DNA of 64,000 bases from Catenibacterium mitsuokai (GCF_025148785.1 NZ_CP102271.1:710001-774000); one strand, 5' to 3'; counted from the stretch's first letter, positions 34,409 through 44,170 are shown. Notes: a model not told the origin generated them from the sequence alone. Made by a program: numbers and translations.

Positions 34409-35353
34409 GTCTACATATTTACTAGAAATTTTCTTGATCTGTTTCTTAACCTTTTCATCATCGACAGTGAACTCATATTTCTTTAAATAGTAAGTTTCAA
34501 TATCTGTTTTCACATCACCAAGGTTTAATAAGTTTTTAACAATATCATTCTTCTGAGCACTCTTATCTGTGTTATATACATAAACTACTGCATACTTACC
34601 AGTGCTTAATTTTACAGCTTCTTTATAAACACTATCAGTCTTTAATGAAGTAAATTTGCTTAAAGCTTTGATGATCTTCTTATCAACTGTAGTAGTAGAA
34701 CTCTTGCTGCATACAAAACCTAAATCGGTAGAACTAGAAGTATTCGCATTCATTAAAGCGGTCATTGCATCTGCACTAGTCACTGTCTTTAATGCCTTTA
34801 ATGCTTCAGATTCTTTACTATATTCAACAATCTTTAAATAAGAAACATTATATTTCTTACATACATCATTGAACTTTGTATCTAAATATTTTTCTTCTAA
34901 TAGGTCAGATTTTGCTTCTGGCACAACGACTTCCTTCTCAAAAGCCTTTGCATCACTATATCCCTGATTCTTTGCATAAGTTTCAAAAGAACCAGAATAT
35001 TCAGCATAACGCTGTTTAAGTTCTTTTACTTTTGCATTAATTGCATCTTTATCAGTAATCTCTTTTGCAGTAATCTTATTGTAAGCTTCATTTAATACTT
35101 CATTGGCACCATAGTTGTCTAATAAGTATTCATATAAACCTTTTTTAGTCACACTTACATCACCACTGATTACTTCTGTTGAACCATCCTTTACAGAACT
35201 TGTATAACCATCTTTATCAGCAGTCACAATATAAGCTGTAATCACTCCTACAACAAGGACAATCGCAATGACAAGTAATGCAATCATTTTCTTAGTAAGT
35301 TTAAAAGGTTTCTTTTCAACTTCTACTTTATGGATTTGTTTGTATTCTGCCAT
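34406..35353 (-). CDS. Membrane-anchored SurA/PrsA-N-like protein without a clear PPIase domain
   Basis: A 315-aa protein with a basic cytoplasmic start, one transmembrane helix (about residues 23-45, MIALLVIAIVLVVGVITAYIV) and a large extracellular part rich in Lys/Asp helices. The stretch EYLLDNYGANEVLNEAYNKITAKEI resembles the chaperone helix region of PrsA/SurA. A parvulin core is not evident (no MISxI, SDD..S..G..G). It follows prsA directly and probably works with it in folding of exported proteins. Start 35353 has AAAGGAAG at 8 bp; the ATG at 35359 is too close. Confidence 0.75.
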   Translation of the reverse strand: MAEYKQIHKVEVEKKPFKLTKKMIALLVIAIVLVVGVITAYIVTADKDGYTSSVKDGSTEVISGDVSVTKKGLYEYLLDNYGANEVLNEAYNKITAKEITDKDAINAKVKELKQRYAEYSGSFETYAKNQGYSDAKAFEKEVVVPEAKSDLLEEKYLDTKFNDVCKKYNVSYLKIVEYSKESEALKALKTVTSADAMTALMNANTSSSTDLGFVCSKSSTTTVDKKIIKALSKFTSLKTDSVYKEAVKLSTGKYAVVYVYNTDKSAQKNDIVKNLLNLGDVKTDIETYYLKKYEFTVDDEKVKKQIKKISSKYVD

Positions 35354-35358
35354 TCTCA

Positions 35359-36324
35359 TTACTTCCTTTCTGCAGCTCTAGACTTTAAGCCTTCTTTAAT
35401 TGCTTCATTGACTGCTTTTTTAATCTTTGCATCTTTATATTCAATATCATAAGTCTTGAATGCAAGATAAATGATTTGATCATCATAAGTAAGTAATGGA
35501 GACTGGATAGTCACATTCTTTAATTTCTTCTTAATCTTTTCTTTACTAGTAGAAGTACACTTTAAGATATAATAACCATCATTTCCAGTTAATACATCAG
35601 AAGTCTGTCCTTCAGTTAAAGAGAAAGCTGCTTCATTAATTGTACTACCATAAGTATTTGTTAAGTTACTTGTTGTATCTACAACACCTAAAGACCCTTT
35701 TGCACTCTTAGTAGTAGAATCATCTGAATAATCCTTGGCAACATCACCAAAGCTCTTACCATCCTTTAATAACTCCTGTACTTCTTTTAACTTTTCTTTT
35801 TCAGAATCAGTAGGATTAGAAGGATCAGAAACAGAAATCTTAATCATAGAGATCATACGAGGTGTGGCAACCTTATAATAATCTTCAAATACAGTATCAT
35901 AATGTGTTTTTACATAGTGTTTGACTAATTCTGCATACTGTAAAGAATAAATAAGTTTCTTCTTATATTCACTTTCACTTGTATAACCAGCACTCTTTAA
36001 ATCGCTCTTAAACTGTTTTTCATAAGAATCTTCACCATATTTGCTTTTATAAGAATTCTTAATACTATCAAGCATATCACTTGCATTATCTTTCATATCA
36101 CTTGTAATAGGATATTGTTTATTGATCAACTGATCAAGAACATACTGGAATGCTGCTGACTTACCTGAACTAGTGGAAATTAATGTATCATAAACATCAT
36201 CTGCATAAACATTACCTTCACTAGTTGAAGCAACTACGCTCTTTCCATCTACAGTTTTACCACCACAGCCACTTAGTAATAAAACACTCGCTAAACATAG
36301 CGCCGCTATTTTTTTGGCTTTCAT
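35359..36324 (-). CDS. prsA: PrsA-like lipoprotein foldase (parvulin PPIase)
   Basis: A 321-aa exported lipoprotein: signal peptide with lipobox LLLSGCGG, Cys at about residue 20. SurA-like helical N-domain, then a PPIC rotamase domain (about 155-260) with MISMIKISV, LLKDGKSFGDVAKDYSDDS, KGSLGVV and the C-terminal DGYYILK. It helps fold proteins on the outer face of the membrane. The next gene starts within 6 bp of its stop, so they form one operon with a shared terminator. Confidence 0.9.
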   Translation of the reverse strand: MKAKKIAALCLASVLLLSGCGGKTVDGKSVVASTSEGNVYADDVYDTLISTSSGKSAAFQYVLDQLINKQYPITSDMKDNASDMLDSIKNSYKSKYGEDSYEKQFKSDLKSAGYTSESEYKKKLIYSLQYAELVKHYVKTHYDTVFEDYYKVATPRMISMIKISVSDPSNPTDSEKEKLKEVQELLKDGKSFGDVAKDYSDDSTTKSAKGSLGVVDTTSNLTNTYGSTINEAAFSLTEGQTSDVLTGNDGYYILKCTSTSKEKIKKKLKNVTIQSPLLTYDDQIIYLAFKTYDIEYKDAKIKKAVNEAIKEGLKSRAAERK

Positions 36325-36477
36325 ACGTACCCTCCTTGCGCAACATATATATTATACATGGTAGGTGATTTTTTTCAAATAATTACCCATGTTTCACATA
36401 AAAAGACATAATTCTTTATCATATTATTTGAGGTTGAACGTTTAATCTTTTATAATGATTCTCGAGGTGAAAAAAAG

Positions 36478-37302
36478 ATGTCAGTTTTGAGTATAAAGGA
36501 TCTTCATGTAGCTATTGGTGACAAGGAGATTTTGAAGGGAATTAATCTAACAATTAATACAGGAGAAACACATGCATTGATGGGTCCTAATGGTAATGGG
36601 AAGTCAACATTATTAGGTACAATCATGGGTCATCCTAAATATAAAGTAACTCAGGGAACAATCACATTAGATGGTGAAGATGTTCTTTCTATGAGTGTAG
36701 ATGAAAGAAGCCGTAAAGGATTATTTTTAGGAATGCAGTATCCACAGGAAATTCCAGGTGTCACAAACTCTGATTTCCTACGTTCTGCAATGAATGCAAG
36801 AAGAGAAAAACCATTAAGTTTATATCAGTTCATTAAGGCCATGGATCATGCCACAGAAGACTTAGAAATGGATGGTAATTTAGCACATCGTTATTTAAAT
36901 GAAGGGTTCTCAGGTGGAGAAAAGAAACGTAATGAGATTCTTCAGATGAAATTGCTAGAACCTAAATTTGCATTATTAGATGAAATTGATTCAGGTCTCG
37001 ATGTTGATGCGTTACGTATCGTCGCTGATAACATCAATGAAATGAGAGAAACAAAAAAGGAAGACTTTGGTCTAGTTATGGTTTCTCACTATGAAAGATT
37101 ATATGAATTAGTAAAGCCTACACATGTACATGTATTAGTAGATGGAAACATTGTAGTAGAAGGAGGCTTTGAACTAATTGAAAAGATCAACAATGAAGGA
37201 TATGAATGGGTAAAGAAAGAATTAGGCATTGAACTCCAAAAAGAAGACGAAGACGTTGTTTCTATCGGGGCATGTGGTCATAAGGTGACAAGCAATGTAT
37301 AG
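36478..37302 (+). CDS. sufC: Fe-S assembly ATPase SufC
   Basis: The ABC-type ATPase of the SUF scaffold SufBCD. The 274-aa protein shows Walker A GPNGNGKST (about residues 36-44), signature FSGGEKKRNEILQM, Walker B FALLDEIDSGLDVDA and the H-loop SHYERL, all in the SufC form. GAGGTG precedes the ATG. First gene of sufCDSUB, overlapping sufD by 8 bp. A TATAAT (36451-36456) lies 21 bp upstream of the start; no regulator site is evident. Confidence 0.96.
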   Translation: MSVLSIKDLHVAIGDKEILKGINLTINTGETHALMGPNGNGKSTLLGTIMGHPKYKVTQGTITLDGEDVLSMSVDERSRKGLFLGMQYPQEIPGVTNSDFLRSAMNARREKPLSLYQFIKAMDHATEDLEMDGNLAHRYLNEGFSGGEKKRNEILQMKLLEPKFALLDEIDSGLDVDALRIVADNINEMRETKKEDFGLVMVSHYERLYELVKPTHVHVLVDGNIVVEGGFELIEKINNEGYEWVKKELGIELQKEDEDVVSIGACGHKVTSNV

Positions 37303-38176
37303 TTTTGAACACTATATTCATTTTGTGGATGGGAAGGTAACAGAAGAGAATCTTCCTAAAGAAGTTGTTGTCACTGATACAACAATCACATTCAAGTATG
37401 GAGAACCCATTCAGCTTCATGTAGTGGTAGATGTAAAGAATGAAATGTCACTACATTATGTATTTGAAGACAATGTTCATGCAGAAGTGATTGAAACAAG
37501 ACATGTTGAAGAAAACGGTGTATTAAATCGTACATTTACTAACGGTGCTTATTCACATGTTAATTTCTTTAATGAAAATGAAGGAACAGGAAAAAATACT
37601 TATCTCGATGAAGGGCATTCTTTTCATGATAGTATGCTTCAGCTTGGCTATTCTGAATTATCTGATGCTTCTATTGAAGCCTCTTATACATTTGAATTAG
37701 ATGGTGAAGGGGCAGATGTCAGATTAAGAATGGCGGCTTTATCAAAGAATAAAGAAAAGAAACATTATAAGGTGCATATAAAACATAATGCACCCCATAC
37801 TACTGGTATCATGGATAACTATGGTGTTGCGAAAGATGAAGCACATCTTGTGATTGATGGTATTGGTACAATTACAAATGGACAGAATGGTTCAGCCTCA
37901 CATCAGACAAATAAGATCATTGTCTTTGATCCAAAATGTTATGCAAGTGCAAATCCATTCTTATATATTGATGAATATGATGTCCAGGCTTCTCATGCAG
38001 CTGGTGTAGGGAAGATGGATGAAGAACATCTTTATTATTTACAGTCACGTGGCTTGACTAAACGTCAGGCTATGCAGTTGATTACATATGGTTATTTAAT
38101 GCCAGTAGTCGAAGTTGTAGATAATCAGATGATTAAGGAACGTTTTGAATTGGCGTTATCAAAGGTAGGTGCTTAG
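37295..38176 (+). CDS. sufD: Fe-S assembly scaffold subunit SufD
   Basis: A 293-aa beta-helix protein that forms the scaffold with SufB and SufC. The C-terminal core (HQTNKIIVFDPKCYASANPFLYIDEYDVQASHAAGVGKMDEEHLYYLQSRGLT in pieces) carries the conserved ..AxHAAxxGxxDxExLFYLxSRGL pattern shared with SufB; the N-terminal part is short and divergent, as usual in Firmicutes. Translationally coupled to sufC; sufS follows after 2 bp. Confidence 0.93.
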   Translation: MYSFEHYIHFVDGKVTEENLPKEVVVTDTTITFKYGEPIQLHVVVDVKNEMSLHYVFEDNVHAEVIETRHVEENGVLNRTFTNGAYSHVNFFNENEGTGKNTYLDEGHSFHDSMLQLGYSELSDASIEASYTFELDGEGADVRLRMAALSKNKEKKHYKVHIKHNAPHTTGIMDNYGVAKDEAHLVIDGIGTITNGQNGSASHQTNKIIVFDPKCYASANPFLYIDEYDVQASHAAGVGKMDEEHLYYLQSRGLTKRQAMQLITYGYLMPVVEVVDNQMIKERFELALSKVGA

Positions 38177-38178
38177 TT

Positions 38179-39411
38179 ATGGTAAATTGTAAGGATACAA
38201 GAAAAGACTTTCCGATGTTGGATGGAAAGACATTAATGCATGGCAAGCCACTGATTTATTTTGATAATGGTGCGACTACATTAAAGCCTCAATGTGTGAT
38301 TGATGCAGTATGTGAATATTTATCCAGCTATTCAGGAAATGCCCATCGTGGAGATTATGATTTATCTCATCAGGTGGATGTTGCTTATGAAGAAGCGAGA
38401 GAAGTGGTTCAGCATTTTATTCATGCTAAAAGAAAAGAGGAAGTTGTATTTACAAGTGGTGCAACGGATTCACTTAACTTAATTGCAAATGGTTATGCCA
38501 AAACACATTTAAAAGCAGGTGATGAAATCCTTTTGAATGTGGCAGAACATGCCTCTAATACATTACCTTGGTTTGATGTGGCGGAGGAAACAGGCGCTGT
38601 TGTGAAATATATTGAACTCGATGAAGAAGGTCGTATGACATTAGAAAATGTCAAGAAGGCTGTAACAGAGAATACAAAGATTATTTCACTTGCGATTGTG
38701 ACAAATGTATTAGGTTATGAAGTACCTATCAAGGAAATCACAGAATATGCTCATTCTAAGGGTATTATTGTAGTGGCAGATGGGGCACAGAGTGTACCAC
38801 ATATCGTCACAGATGTTGTACGTGATGATGTGGACTTCTTAGCTTTCTCAGGTCATAAGATGTGTGGTCCTACAGGTGTTGGTGTTCTTTATGGTAAATA
38901 TGAGTTATTAGAAGAAACAAAGCCGACACGTTTTGGCGGAGGATCTAATTCACGCTATAACAGCTGTGGACTTGTCACACTAAAGGAACCACCATATAAA
39001 TTTGAAGCAGGTACACCTCATATTGAAGGTGTGATTGGCTTAGGTGCAGCTGTTAAATATTTACAGAGCATCGGTATGGACAATATTCGTCAAAGAGAAT
39101 TAGAATTACGTCATTATGCGATTGAGAAGATGTCTCAGTTGGATAATGTCACTGTATATAATCCAAACTCAGAAGGTGCTATTGCCTTTAATATTAAAGA
39201 TGTATTTGCGCAGGATGCAGCCAGCTTATTTAATACTTATGGTATTGCGGTTAGAGCGGGTGAACATTGCGCAAAGATTTTAGACGAGTTCTTAAAAGTA
39301 AGAACAACTTGTCGTGTCTCTTTCTATTTCTATAACACTGAAGAAGAAATTGATCAGTTTATTGAAGCATGTAAGAAAGGAGATGATTTCCTTGATGCAT
39401 TCTTTGGATGA
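38179..39411 (+). CDS. sufS: Cysteine desulfurase SufS
   Basis: A 410-aa class II cysteine desulfurase that takes sulfur from cysteine and hands persulfide to SufU. PLP lysine in AFSGHKMCGPTG, catalytic cysteine in RAGEHCAK near residue 363, YLDNGATT-like YFDNGATTLKP at the start, and NAHRGDYDLS. Its end overlaps the start of sufU by 17 bp. Group II features agree with the presence of SufU rather than SufE. Confidence 0.96.
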   Translation: MVNCKDTRKDFPMLDGKTLMHGKPLIYFDNGATTLKPQCVIDAVCEYLSSYSGNAHRGDYDLSHQVDVAYEEAREVVQHFIHAKRKEEVVFTSGATDSLNLIANGYAKTHLKAGDEILLNVAEHASNTLPWFDVAEETGAVVKYIELDEEGRMTLENVKKAVTENTKIISLAIVTNVLGYEVPIKEITEYAHSKGIIVVADGAQSVPHIVTDVVRDDVDFLAFSGHKMCGPTGVGVLYGKYELLEETKPTRFGGGSNSRYNSCGLVTLKEPPYKFEAGTPHIEGVIGLGAAVKYLQSIGMDNIRQRELELRHYAIEKMSQLDNVTVYNPNSEGAIAFNIKDVFAQDAASLFNTYGIAVRAGEHCAKILDEFLKVRTTCRVSFYFYNTEEEIDQFIEACKKGDDFLDAFFG

Positions 39412-39832
39412 TCCAATGATCATGAGAGAAATTATTATGGACCACTATCAGAATCCTAGAAACCATGGACTTGTAGATGATGATTCATATCAGAAAGTCA
39501 ATATGGATTCAAGTACATGTATTGATGATATTGATGTCCAGGCTAAGTTTAATGGTGATGTAGTGGAAGATGTGCGTTTTGATGGTGAAGCATGTGCCAT
39601 CTGTACAGCCTCTACTTCTATCATGACTGAACTAGTTAAAGGGAAGACAAAAGAAGAAGCAGCGCATATTGTGGATAACTATATGCATATGATTTATGAA
39701 AAAGAATATGATCCAGAACTTCTTGAAGAAGCAATTGCGTTTAAGAATACGCATAAGCAGGCCAATCGTATTAAGTGTGCGACTCTAGGCTGGACTGGAT
39801 TCTTAAAATTATTAGAAGGAAGCGAGGAATAG
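39395..39832 (+). CDS. sufU: Zinc-dependent sulfur-transfer protein SufU
   Basis: A 145-aa IscU-like fold acting as sulfur acceptor for SufS. The three zinc/sulfur cysteines are visible: C in [10 protein letters not shown] in [12 protein letters not shown] and C in RIKCATLGW; the insertion between them is the SufU type. Start is ATG 39395 inside sufS, with AAAGGAG 12 bp upstream (TTG 39392 is an alternative; ATG 39383 directly abuts the ribosome-binding site). [16 protein letters not shown] is the typical first helix. Confidence 0.92.
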   Translation: MHSLDDPMIMREIIMDHYQNPRNHGLVDDDSYQKVNMDSSTCIDDIDVQAKFNGDVVEDVRFDGEACAICTASTSIMTELVKGKTKEEAAHIVDNYMHMIYEKEYDPELLEEAIAFKNTHKQANRIKCATLGWTGFLKLLEGSEE

Positions 39833-39834
39833 AG

Positions 39835-41241
39835 ATGGCTATTGAGAATCTTAATATTCCACAAGCTGAAGTGATAGAAGATCATCCTGATGAGGATGTA
39901 TCTGTCTTCAAGACACCTAAAGGGTTAAATGAAGATATCGTTAGAGAAATATCAGCCATTAAAGAAGAACCAGAATGGATGACTGAATATCGTATCAAGT
40001 CATTAAAACAGTTCTTAAAGATGCCGATGCCTAAGTGGGGTGTTGATTTATCTAAGATGGATTTTGACGATTATACATATTATAATCGCCCATCAGACAC
40101 TAAAACAGATAAATGGGAAGAAGTACCAGAAACAATCAAGAATACATTTGATCGTTTAGGTATTCCTGAAGCAGAACAGAAGTTCTTAGCAGGGGCAAGT
40201 GCTCAATATGAATCTGAAGTTGTTTATCATAATATGCTTGAAGAAGTCAAAGAGAAGGGTGTTATTTTCTTGGATATTGATTCTGGATTAAAACAGTATC
40301 CAGAAATCTTCAAGAAGTATTTTGATACTGTTATTCCATATTATGATAACAAGTTCTCTGCATTAAATGGGGCTGTCTGGTCAGGAGGATCATTTATTTA
40401 TGTACCACCTCATACTAAATTAGATAAGCCATTACAGTCATATTTTAGAATCAATTCTGAACGTATGGCACAGTTTGAAAGAACTTTAATTATTGTAGAT
40501 GAAGGATCCGATATCCATTATGTAGAAGGATGTACAGCACCTTCATATTCTAAAGATTCACTTCATGCTGGTGTTGTAGAAATTATTGTCGGCAAGAATG
40601 CACATTGTCGTTATACAACAATCCAGAACTGGTCTAAGAATATCTATAACCTAGTAACACAGCGTGCTAAAGTTATGGAAGGTGGATCAATGGAATGGGT
40701 GGATGGTAATATCGGTTCACTTGTTACTATGAAATACCCTTGTTGCGTTCTTGCAGGAGAAAGAGCCAAGGGCACAGTTATTACTATTGCAGTAGGGGAT
40801 AAAGGTCAGATCATTGATTCTGGGGCTAAGATGATTCATGCAGCACCTCATACATCAAGTCAGATCATTTCTAAATCTATTGCCAGAAATGGTGGTAAGA
40901 CAAACTATAGAGGACTTGTCCGTCATAACAAGAATGCTTATGACTGTAAGAGCAAGGTAGAATGTGATACATTAATTCTAGATAAGATTTCTACAAGTGA
41001 TACAGTACCTACAAATATCATGGCTAATAATGATTCTATTATTGAACATGAAGCCACTGTATCTAAAGTATCAGAAGATCAGCTCTTCTATTTAATGAGC
41101 AGAGGTCTCACTAAAGCACAGGCAACAGAAATGATTGTCATGGGCTTCATTGAACCATTCAGCAGAGAATTACCTATGGAATATGCTGTTGAATTAAATC
41201 AGCTTATTAAGCTTGATATGTCAGAAGATGCTATTGGATAG
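39835..41241 (+). CDS. sufB: Fe-S assembly scaffold SufB
   Basis: The 468-aa main scaffold on which SufBC2D builds [4Fe-4S] clusters. The family core is clear: [29 protein letters not shown]-like [37 protein letters not shown], and [18 protein letters not shown] followed by [27 protein letters not shown] upstream selects ATG 39835, 2 bp after sufU. Last of the suf genes; the 5-FTHF cyclo-ligase gene overlaps its end. Confidence 0.96.
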   Translation: MAIENLNIPQAEVIEDHPDEDVSVFKTPKGLNEDIVREISAIKEEPEWMTEYRIKSLKQFLKMPMPKWGVDLSKMDFDDYTYYNRPSDTKTDKWEEVPETIKNTFDRLGIPEAEQKFLAGASAQYESEVVYHNMLEEVKEKGVIFLDIDSGLKQYPEIFKKYFDTVIPYYDNKFSALNGAVWSGGSFIYVPPHTKLDKPLQSYFRINSERMAQFERTLIIVDEGSDIHYVEGCTAPSYSKDSLHAGVVEIIVGKNAHCRYTTIQNWSKNIYNLVTQRAKVMEGGSMEWVDGNIGSLVTMKYPCCVLAGERAKGTVITIAVGDKGQIIDSGAKMIHAAPHTSSQIISKSIARNGGKTNYRGLVRHNKNAYDCKSKVECDTLILDKISTSDTVPTNIMANNDSIIEHEATVSKVSEDQLFYLMSRGLTKAQATEMIVMGFIEPFSRELPMEYAVELNQLIKLDMSEDAIG

Positions 41242-41761
41242 AAAACAGATGATTAAGAAACGTCTCGATTTAGAAGAAGAGACGTTTCTTTCTTATTCAA
41301 AAAGAATTGCCTCTTATCTAGAAGAAATGCCTGCATTTAAGAATGCGAAAAGAATTGGCTTTTATATGTCATATCGCCATGAAGTGGATACACTTCATTT
41401 GATTGAGAAATATATGTTAGGAAAGGAAATCTATGTACCAAAATGTGTAGGAGAAGAACTGGATTTCCAGAGAATATATAGTATGGATGATTTAAAAGAG
41501 GGGGCTTTTCATATATTGGAACCTTCTACTAATGAACATATGGATGTTAAGGGTTTAGATGTGATTGTAGTACCATTACTTATGTTTGATGCAAATCATA
41601 ATCGTATTGGCTATGGCCGTGGCTTCTATGATCGCTGTTTAAAAAAGACCAATGCTATAACGATTGGCCTGGCATTTGATTTTCAGGAAGTAGAAAATAC
41701 TCATCCTCACTTGCTTGATGTACCACTTAATTACATAATTACACAAAAAGGTGTCTTCTAA
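41228..41761 (+). CDS. 5-formyltetrahydrofolate cyclo-ligase
   Basis: Converts 5-formyl-THF to 5,10-methenyl-THF with ATP. The 177-aa protein starts [11 protein letters not shown], the usual N-terminal ATP-contacting helix, has YVPKCVG and ends with the conserved phosphate loop [13 protein letters not shown] and IGLAFDFQ. Start is placed at ATG 41228, which overlaps sufB by 14 bp; no strong ribosome-binding site is present, suggesting coupling to sufB. A TTG at 41213 would extend it by five residues. Confidence 0.9.
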   Translation: MLLDRKQMIKKRLDLEEETFLSYSKRIASYLEEMPAFKNAKRIGFYMSYRHEVDTLHLIEKYMLGKEIYVPKCVGEELDFQRIYSMDDLKEGAFHILEPSTNEHMDVKGLDVIVVPLLMFDANHNRIGYGRGFYDRCLKKTNAITIGLAFDFQEVENTHPHLLDVPLNYIITQKGVF

Positions 41762-41775
41762 GACATTTTTTTTAT
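41748..41775 (+). terminator. Terminator after the suf/cyclo-ligase operon
   Basis: GTGTCTT CTA AGACAT with T8, overlapping the stop codon. Confidence 0.75.
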
Positions 41776-41827
41776 AGTAACAAAGGGATGAATTTGATAT
41801 AATAGATATGATTATGAGGTGTTTTAT

Positions 41828-43288
41828 ATGGAAAAAAATGTTGTAAAGAATATTCTCGCAGACACTGATCTGCGTCAAAATCTAATAAAATTAAAAGGTT
41901 CAATGACATCAACTGATACATTAGAAGGTCCTATTGTAGAAAAACTATGTGACTGTTTAACTCATGAAGATCCTAAGGTAAGAAAGAATGCGGCACTATT
42001 ATTAGGCTATACAAAGAATCCTTTAATGGCATCTGTTCTTTTAGATGCTTATAAGAATGAAGAAAAGGATTTTGTGAAGGATGCCTATTTGAAAGGAATG
42101 AGTCATTATGACTGTAAGCCTTATATTAAGGAATTACAGGAAATACAGAATGAACTCATGAATTCTGAAGTGGTAGACAGCAAGCATATCAAAGCACAAT
42201 TAAAAGTATTAAATCCGATGATTCGTTCATATTCTTATCATAAGAAGAAATCAATCCGTTTATTGCATAAAGAAGTCGATGTTATTCTTACAACACTTCC
42301 TTATTATCAATATACACTCTTTGAACAAGTGAAACATTTACGTTATAAACCGGTCGGACAGGGCGTATTAGTCCGTACAAAGGCTATTTATGACCTTCTA
42401 GGTTTACGTAATTATAGAGAAATGATTTTCCCGTTATCAGGCTGCTCAGGACTTCCTCAGGATGGACATTTAATTGGTAAACGTATTGCGTCAAGTAACT
42501 TAGTGGATGTGCTTCATCGTTTGTATGATGCGGAAGGATGCTTTTATTATCGTTTAGTTGATCAGATGAGAGAAAAGAAATCAGCTGTCATCAATGATAT
42601 AGTAAAAGAACTTATTGAAGAGATGCCTTCATACTTGCAGAATGTAACATCTGATTACGATATTGAATTATTAATTAGAGAATTAAGGCCTGGAACAGTC
42701 AATGTTTATTTAAAGTTGAGTTCATTAGACAATCCACGCTTTAATTATAGACGTGAAATTATTTCTAACTCAATGCAGCCTTATGTAGCTGCAACACTTA
42801 TGGAAGTGGCTAAACCTTATATGGGTATGCATTCTCGTGTATTAGATCCATTCTGTGGTAGTGGTGTTACACTTATTGAAAGATGTATGGCTAAACCAGT
42901 TAAGTTTGCCATGGGATTAGATATTTATGGAGAAGGCTTAGAAGCAGCTAAGAAGAATGCGATTGCGGCGAATCAGCCAATCCACTTTGTAAATAAAGAT
43001 GCCAACCGTTTTGTGAATAATGAAATGTTTGATGAAATCTTTACTGATATGCCTACCTATGCACAGATGAAAGATACACGTGCTTTAAAGAATGTCTATG
43101 ATAATTTCTTTAAACGTATCCACAGACACGTTTTACCAGAAGGGTATGTATTTATCTATACAACTGAAATATCTCTTGTAGAGAAGAATTTAAGACTTAA
43201 TTCAGACTATCTTACACTCATAGAACATTATGATGTGCCTAGAGGTAAGACAATGGCTTATTTCTTCATTATTCAGGTAAACAAATAG
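41828..43288 (+). CDS. HEAT-repeat protein fused to an SAM-dependent methyltransferase
   Basis: A 486-aa protein. Residues about 30-110 look like HEAT-type helices (EDPKVRKNAALLLGYTKNPLMASVLLDAY). The rest resembles the RlmL/Trm11-type RNA methyltransferases: the pre-core RREIISNSMQPYVAATLMEVA, then SAM motif I RVLDPFCGSGVTLIER and the acidic ribose contact GLDIYG. Motif IV, which in this group is (D/N)PPY, reads TDMPTY, so activity or target may differ. GAGGTG and a TATAAT (41799-41804) place the start at ATG 41828. Monocistronic; the substrate, probably RNA, is inference. Confidence 0.8.
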   Translation: MEKNVVKNILADTDLRQNLIKLKGSMTSTDTLEGPIVEKLCDCLTHEDPKVRKNAALLLGYTKNPLMASVLLDAYKNEEKDFVKDAYLKGMSHYDCKPYIKELQEIQNELMNSEVVDSKHIKAQLKVLNPMIRSYSYHKKKSIRLLHKEVDVILTTLPYYQYTLFEQVKHLRYKPVGQGVLVRTKAIYDLLGLRNYREMIFPLSGCSGLPQDGHLIGKRIASSNLVDVLHRLYDAEGCFYYRLVDQMREKKSAVINDIVKELIEEMPSYLQNVTSDYDIELLIRELRPGTVNVYLKLSSLDNPRFNYRREIISNSMQPYVAATLMEVAKPYMGMHSRVLDPFCGSGVTLIERCMAKPVKFAMGLDIYGEGLEAAKKNAIAANQPIHFVNKDANRFVNNEMFDEIFTDMPTYAQMKDTRALKNVYDNFFKRIHRHVLPEGYVFIYTTEISLVEKNLRLNSDYLTLIEHYDVPRGKTMAYFFIIQVNK

Positions 43289-43314
43289 AGGCCCCATGAG
43301 GACCTCTTTTTCTA
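43288..43314. terminator. Bidirectional terminator
   Basis: AGAGGCCC CATGA GGACCTCT with T5 on the plus strand and an A-run on the other side; serves the methyltransferase gene and the convergent small membrane protein gene. Confidence 0.75.
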
Positions 43315-43647
43315 TCTGAATAAATAACGATAACCTTGCCAGAACCACTGTTTCACTGTTTCTGGGTTATCTAAATAAAAACGTATACCAAACGCAAGTG
43401 CCACTAATATAATTGCAAGTAATACGAATAATATGAAAGTCTTAATGAAAGTCATCACAGGATGTGATTTCTCTTTATACTTTACCTTCGTTTTAGTATG
43501 TTTAGGTAAAGAATGTGATCTCTTATGTTTCACTTTTGTCTTAACAACTTTTTTAACTTCAGGTTCTTTTTCTTCCTGTTGAATAGAATTCTCTCTCTTA
43601 GTATCCTTAATAGAGTCATCTTCATCATCGAACGTGAATCTTTGCAT
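43312..43647 (-). CDS. Small membrane protein with a highly charged N-terminus
   Basis: A 111-aa protein: an acidic start (FTFDDEDDSIKD), a long Lys-rich stretch (KKVVKTKVKHKRSHSLPKHTK), one transmembrane helix (about residues 66-90, FILFVLLAIILVALAFGI) and a short tail (WFWQGYRYLFR). No family recognised. Start 43647 is set by GAGAGGTGATAGT; upstream in-frame codons lie in the promoter. A near-perfect promoter (TTGACA-17-TATATT) drives it. Low-complexity basic proteins of this kind can act at the membrane or with nucleic acid; that is speculation. Confidence 0.75.
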   Translation of the reverse strand: MQRFTFDDEDDSIKDTKRENSIQQEEKEPEVKKVVKTKVKHKRSHSLPKHTKTKVKYKEKSHPVMTFIKTFILFVLLAIILVALAFGIRFYLDNPETVKQWFWQGYRYLFR

Positions 43648-43671
43648 ACTATCACCTCTCTGCTTTAAATG

Positions 43672-43700
43672 AATATAGTCTCTATTAGAGTATTTGTCAA
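43672..43700 (-). promoter_or_regulatory. Promoter of the small membrane protein gene
   Basis: Minus strand TTGACA (consensus -35, 43695-43700), 17-bp spacer, TATATT (43672-43677). It begins right after the T-run of the candidate RNA. Confidence 0.8.
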
Positions 43701-43701
43701 A

Positions 43702-43828
43702 TAAAAAAATGCTCCCATGACACAATAAAAGCTCTTGAATAAGGAAAGCAAATTGTATGTGTCATTGAGAGCGGCCTTAACCAAGAGCCTTTAAAATGTA
43801 CCTGTTTCCAGATACAATTAAATTGTAA
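43702..43828 (-). ncRNA. Candidate structured RNA ending in a terminator, possible pseudoknot
   Basis: On the minus strand, a hairpin GCTCTCAATGACACA / TGTGTCATGGGAGC (43758-43772 with 43711-43724) is followed by A and seven T, a strong terminator. Its 33-nt loop contains CCTTATTCAAGAGC, which can pair with GGCTCTTGGTTAAGG just 5' of the hairpin, giving a pseudoknot or an antiterminator. A short palindrome TACAATT/AATTGTA (43813-43827) sits at the presumed 5' end; a TATAAG lies at 43834-43839. No motif of 6S, tmRNA, RNase P or SRP RNA was recognised. Limits are inferred. Confidence 0.45.
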
Positions 43829-43952
43829 TCGTTCTTATAACAAAAAGCAAATGAAATAGAAAAAAACTTGAAAAATTCAACAAAAATAAGAAAAAGAGTC
43901 ATTTAATCAAATATACCTATATACAAAACTACAAAAAAGTTTCTATTTTCTG

Positions 43953-43981
43953 TTGACTTAGAGCGAATATGATGATAATAT
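43953..43981 (+). promoter_or_regulatory. Promoter of the six-tRNA array
   Basis: TTGACT (43953-43958), 17 bp, TAATAT (43976-43981). Confidence 0.8.
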
Positions 43982-43993
43982 AGTACCCGCAGC

Positions 43994-44069
43994 GGAGGTT
44001 TAGCTCAGTTGGGAGAGCATCTGCCTTACAAGCAGAGGGTCAGCGGTTCGAGCCCGTTAACCTCCACCA
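43994..44069 (+). tRNA. tRNA-Val (TAC)
   Basis: 76-nt cloverleaf, acceptor GGAGGTT/AACCTCC, anticodon loop CTTACAA, CCA encoded. First of six tRNAs in one transcript. Confidence 0.96.
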
Positions 44070-44092
44070 TTTTATTTTATAGCTCAATATTT

Positions 44093-44168
<76 letters not shown>

Positions 44169-44170
44169 GT

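Noticed and set aside
43702-43860. 6S RNA, tmRNA, RNase P or SRP RNA
   Set aside because: None of the conserved sequence blocks I know for these RNAs is present, and the length is wrong for tmRNA and RNase P.
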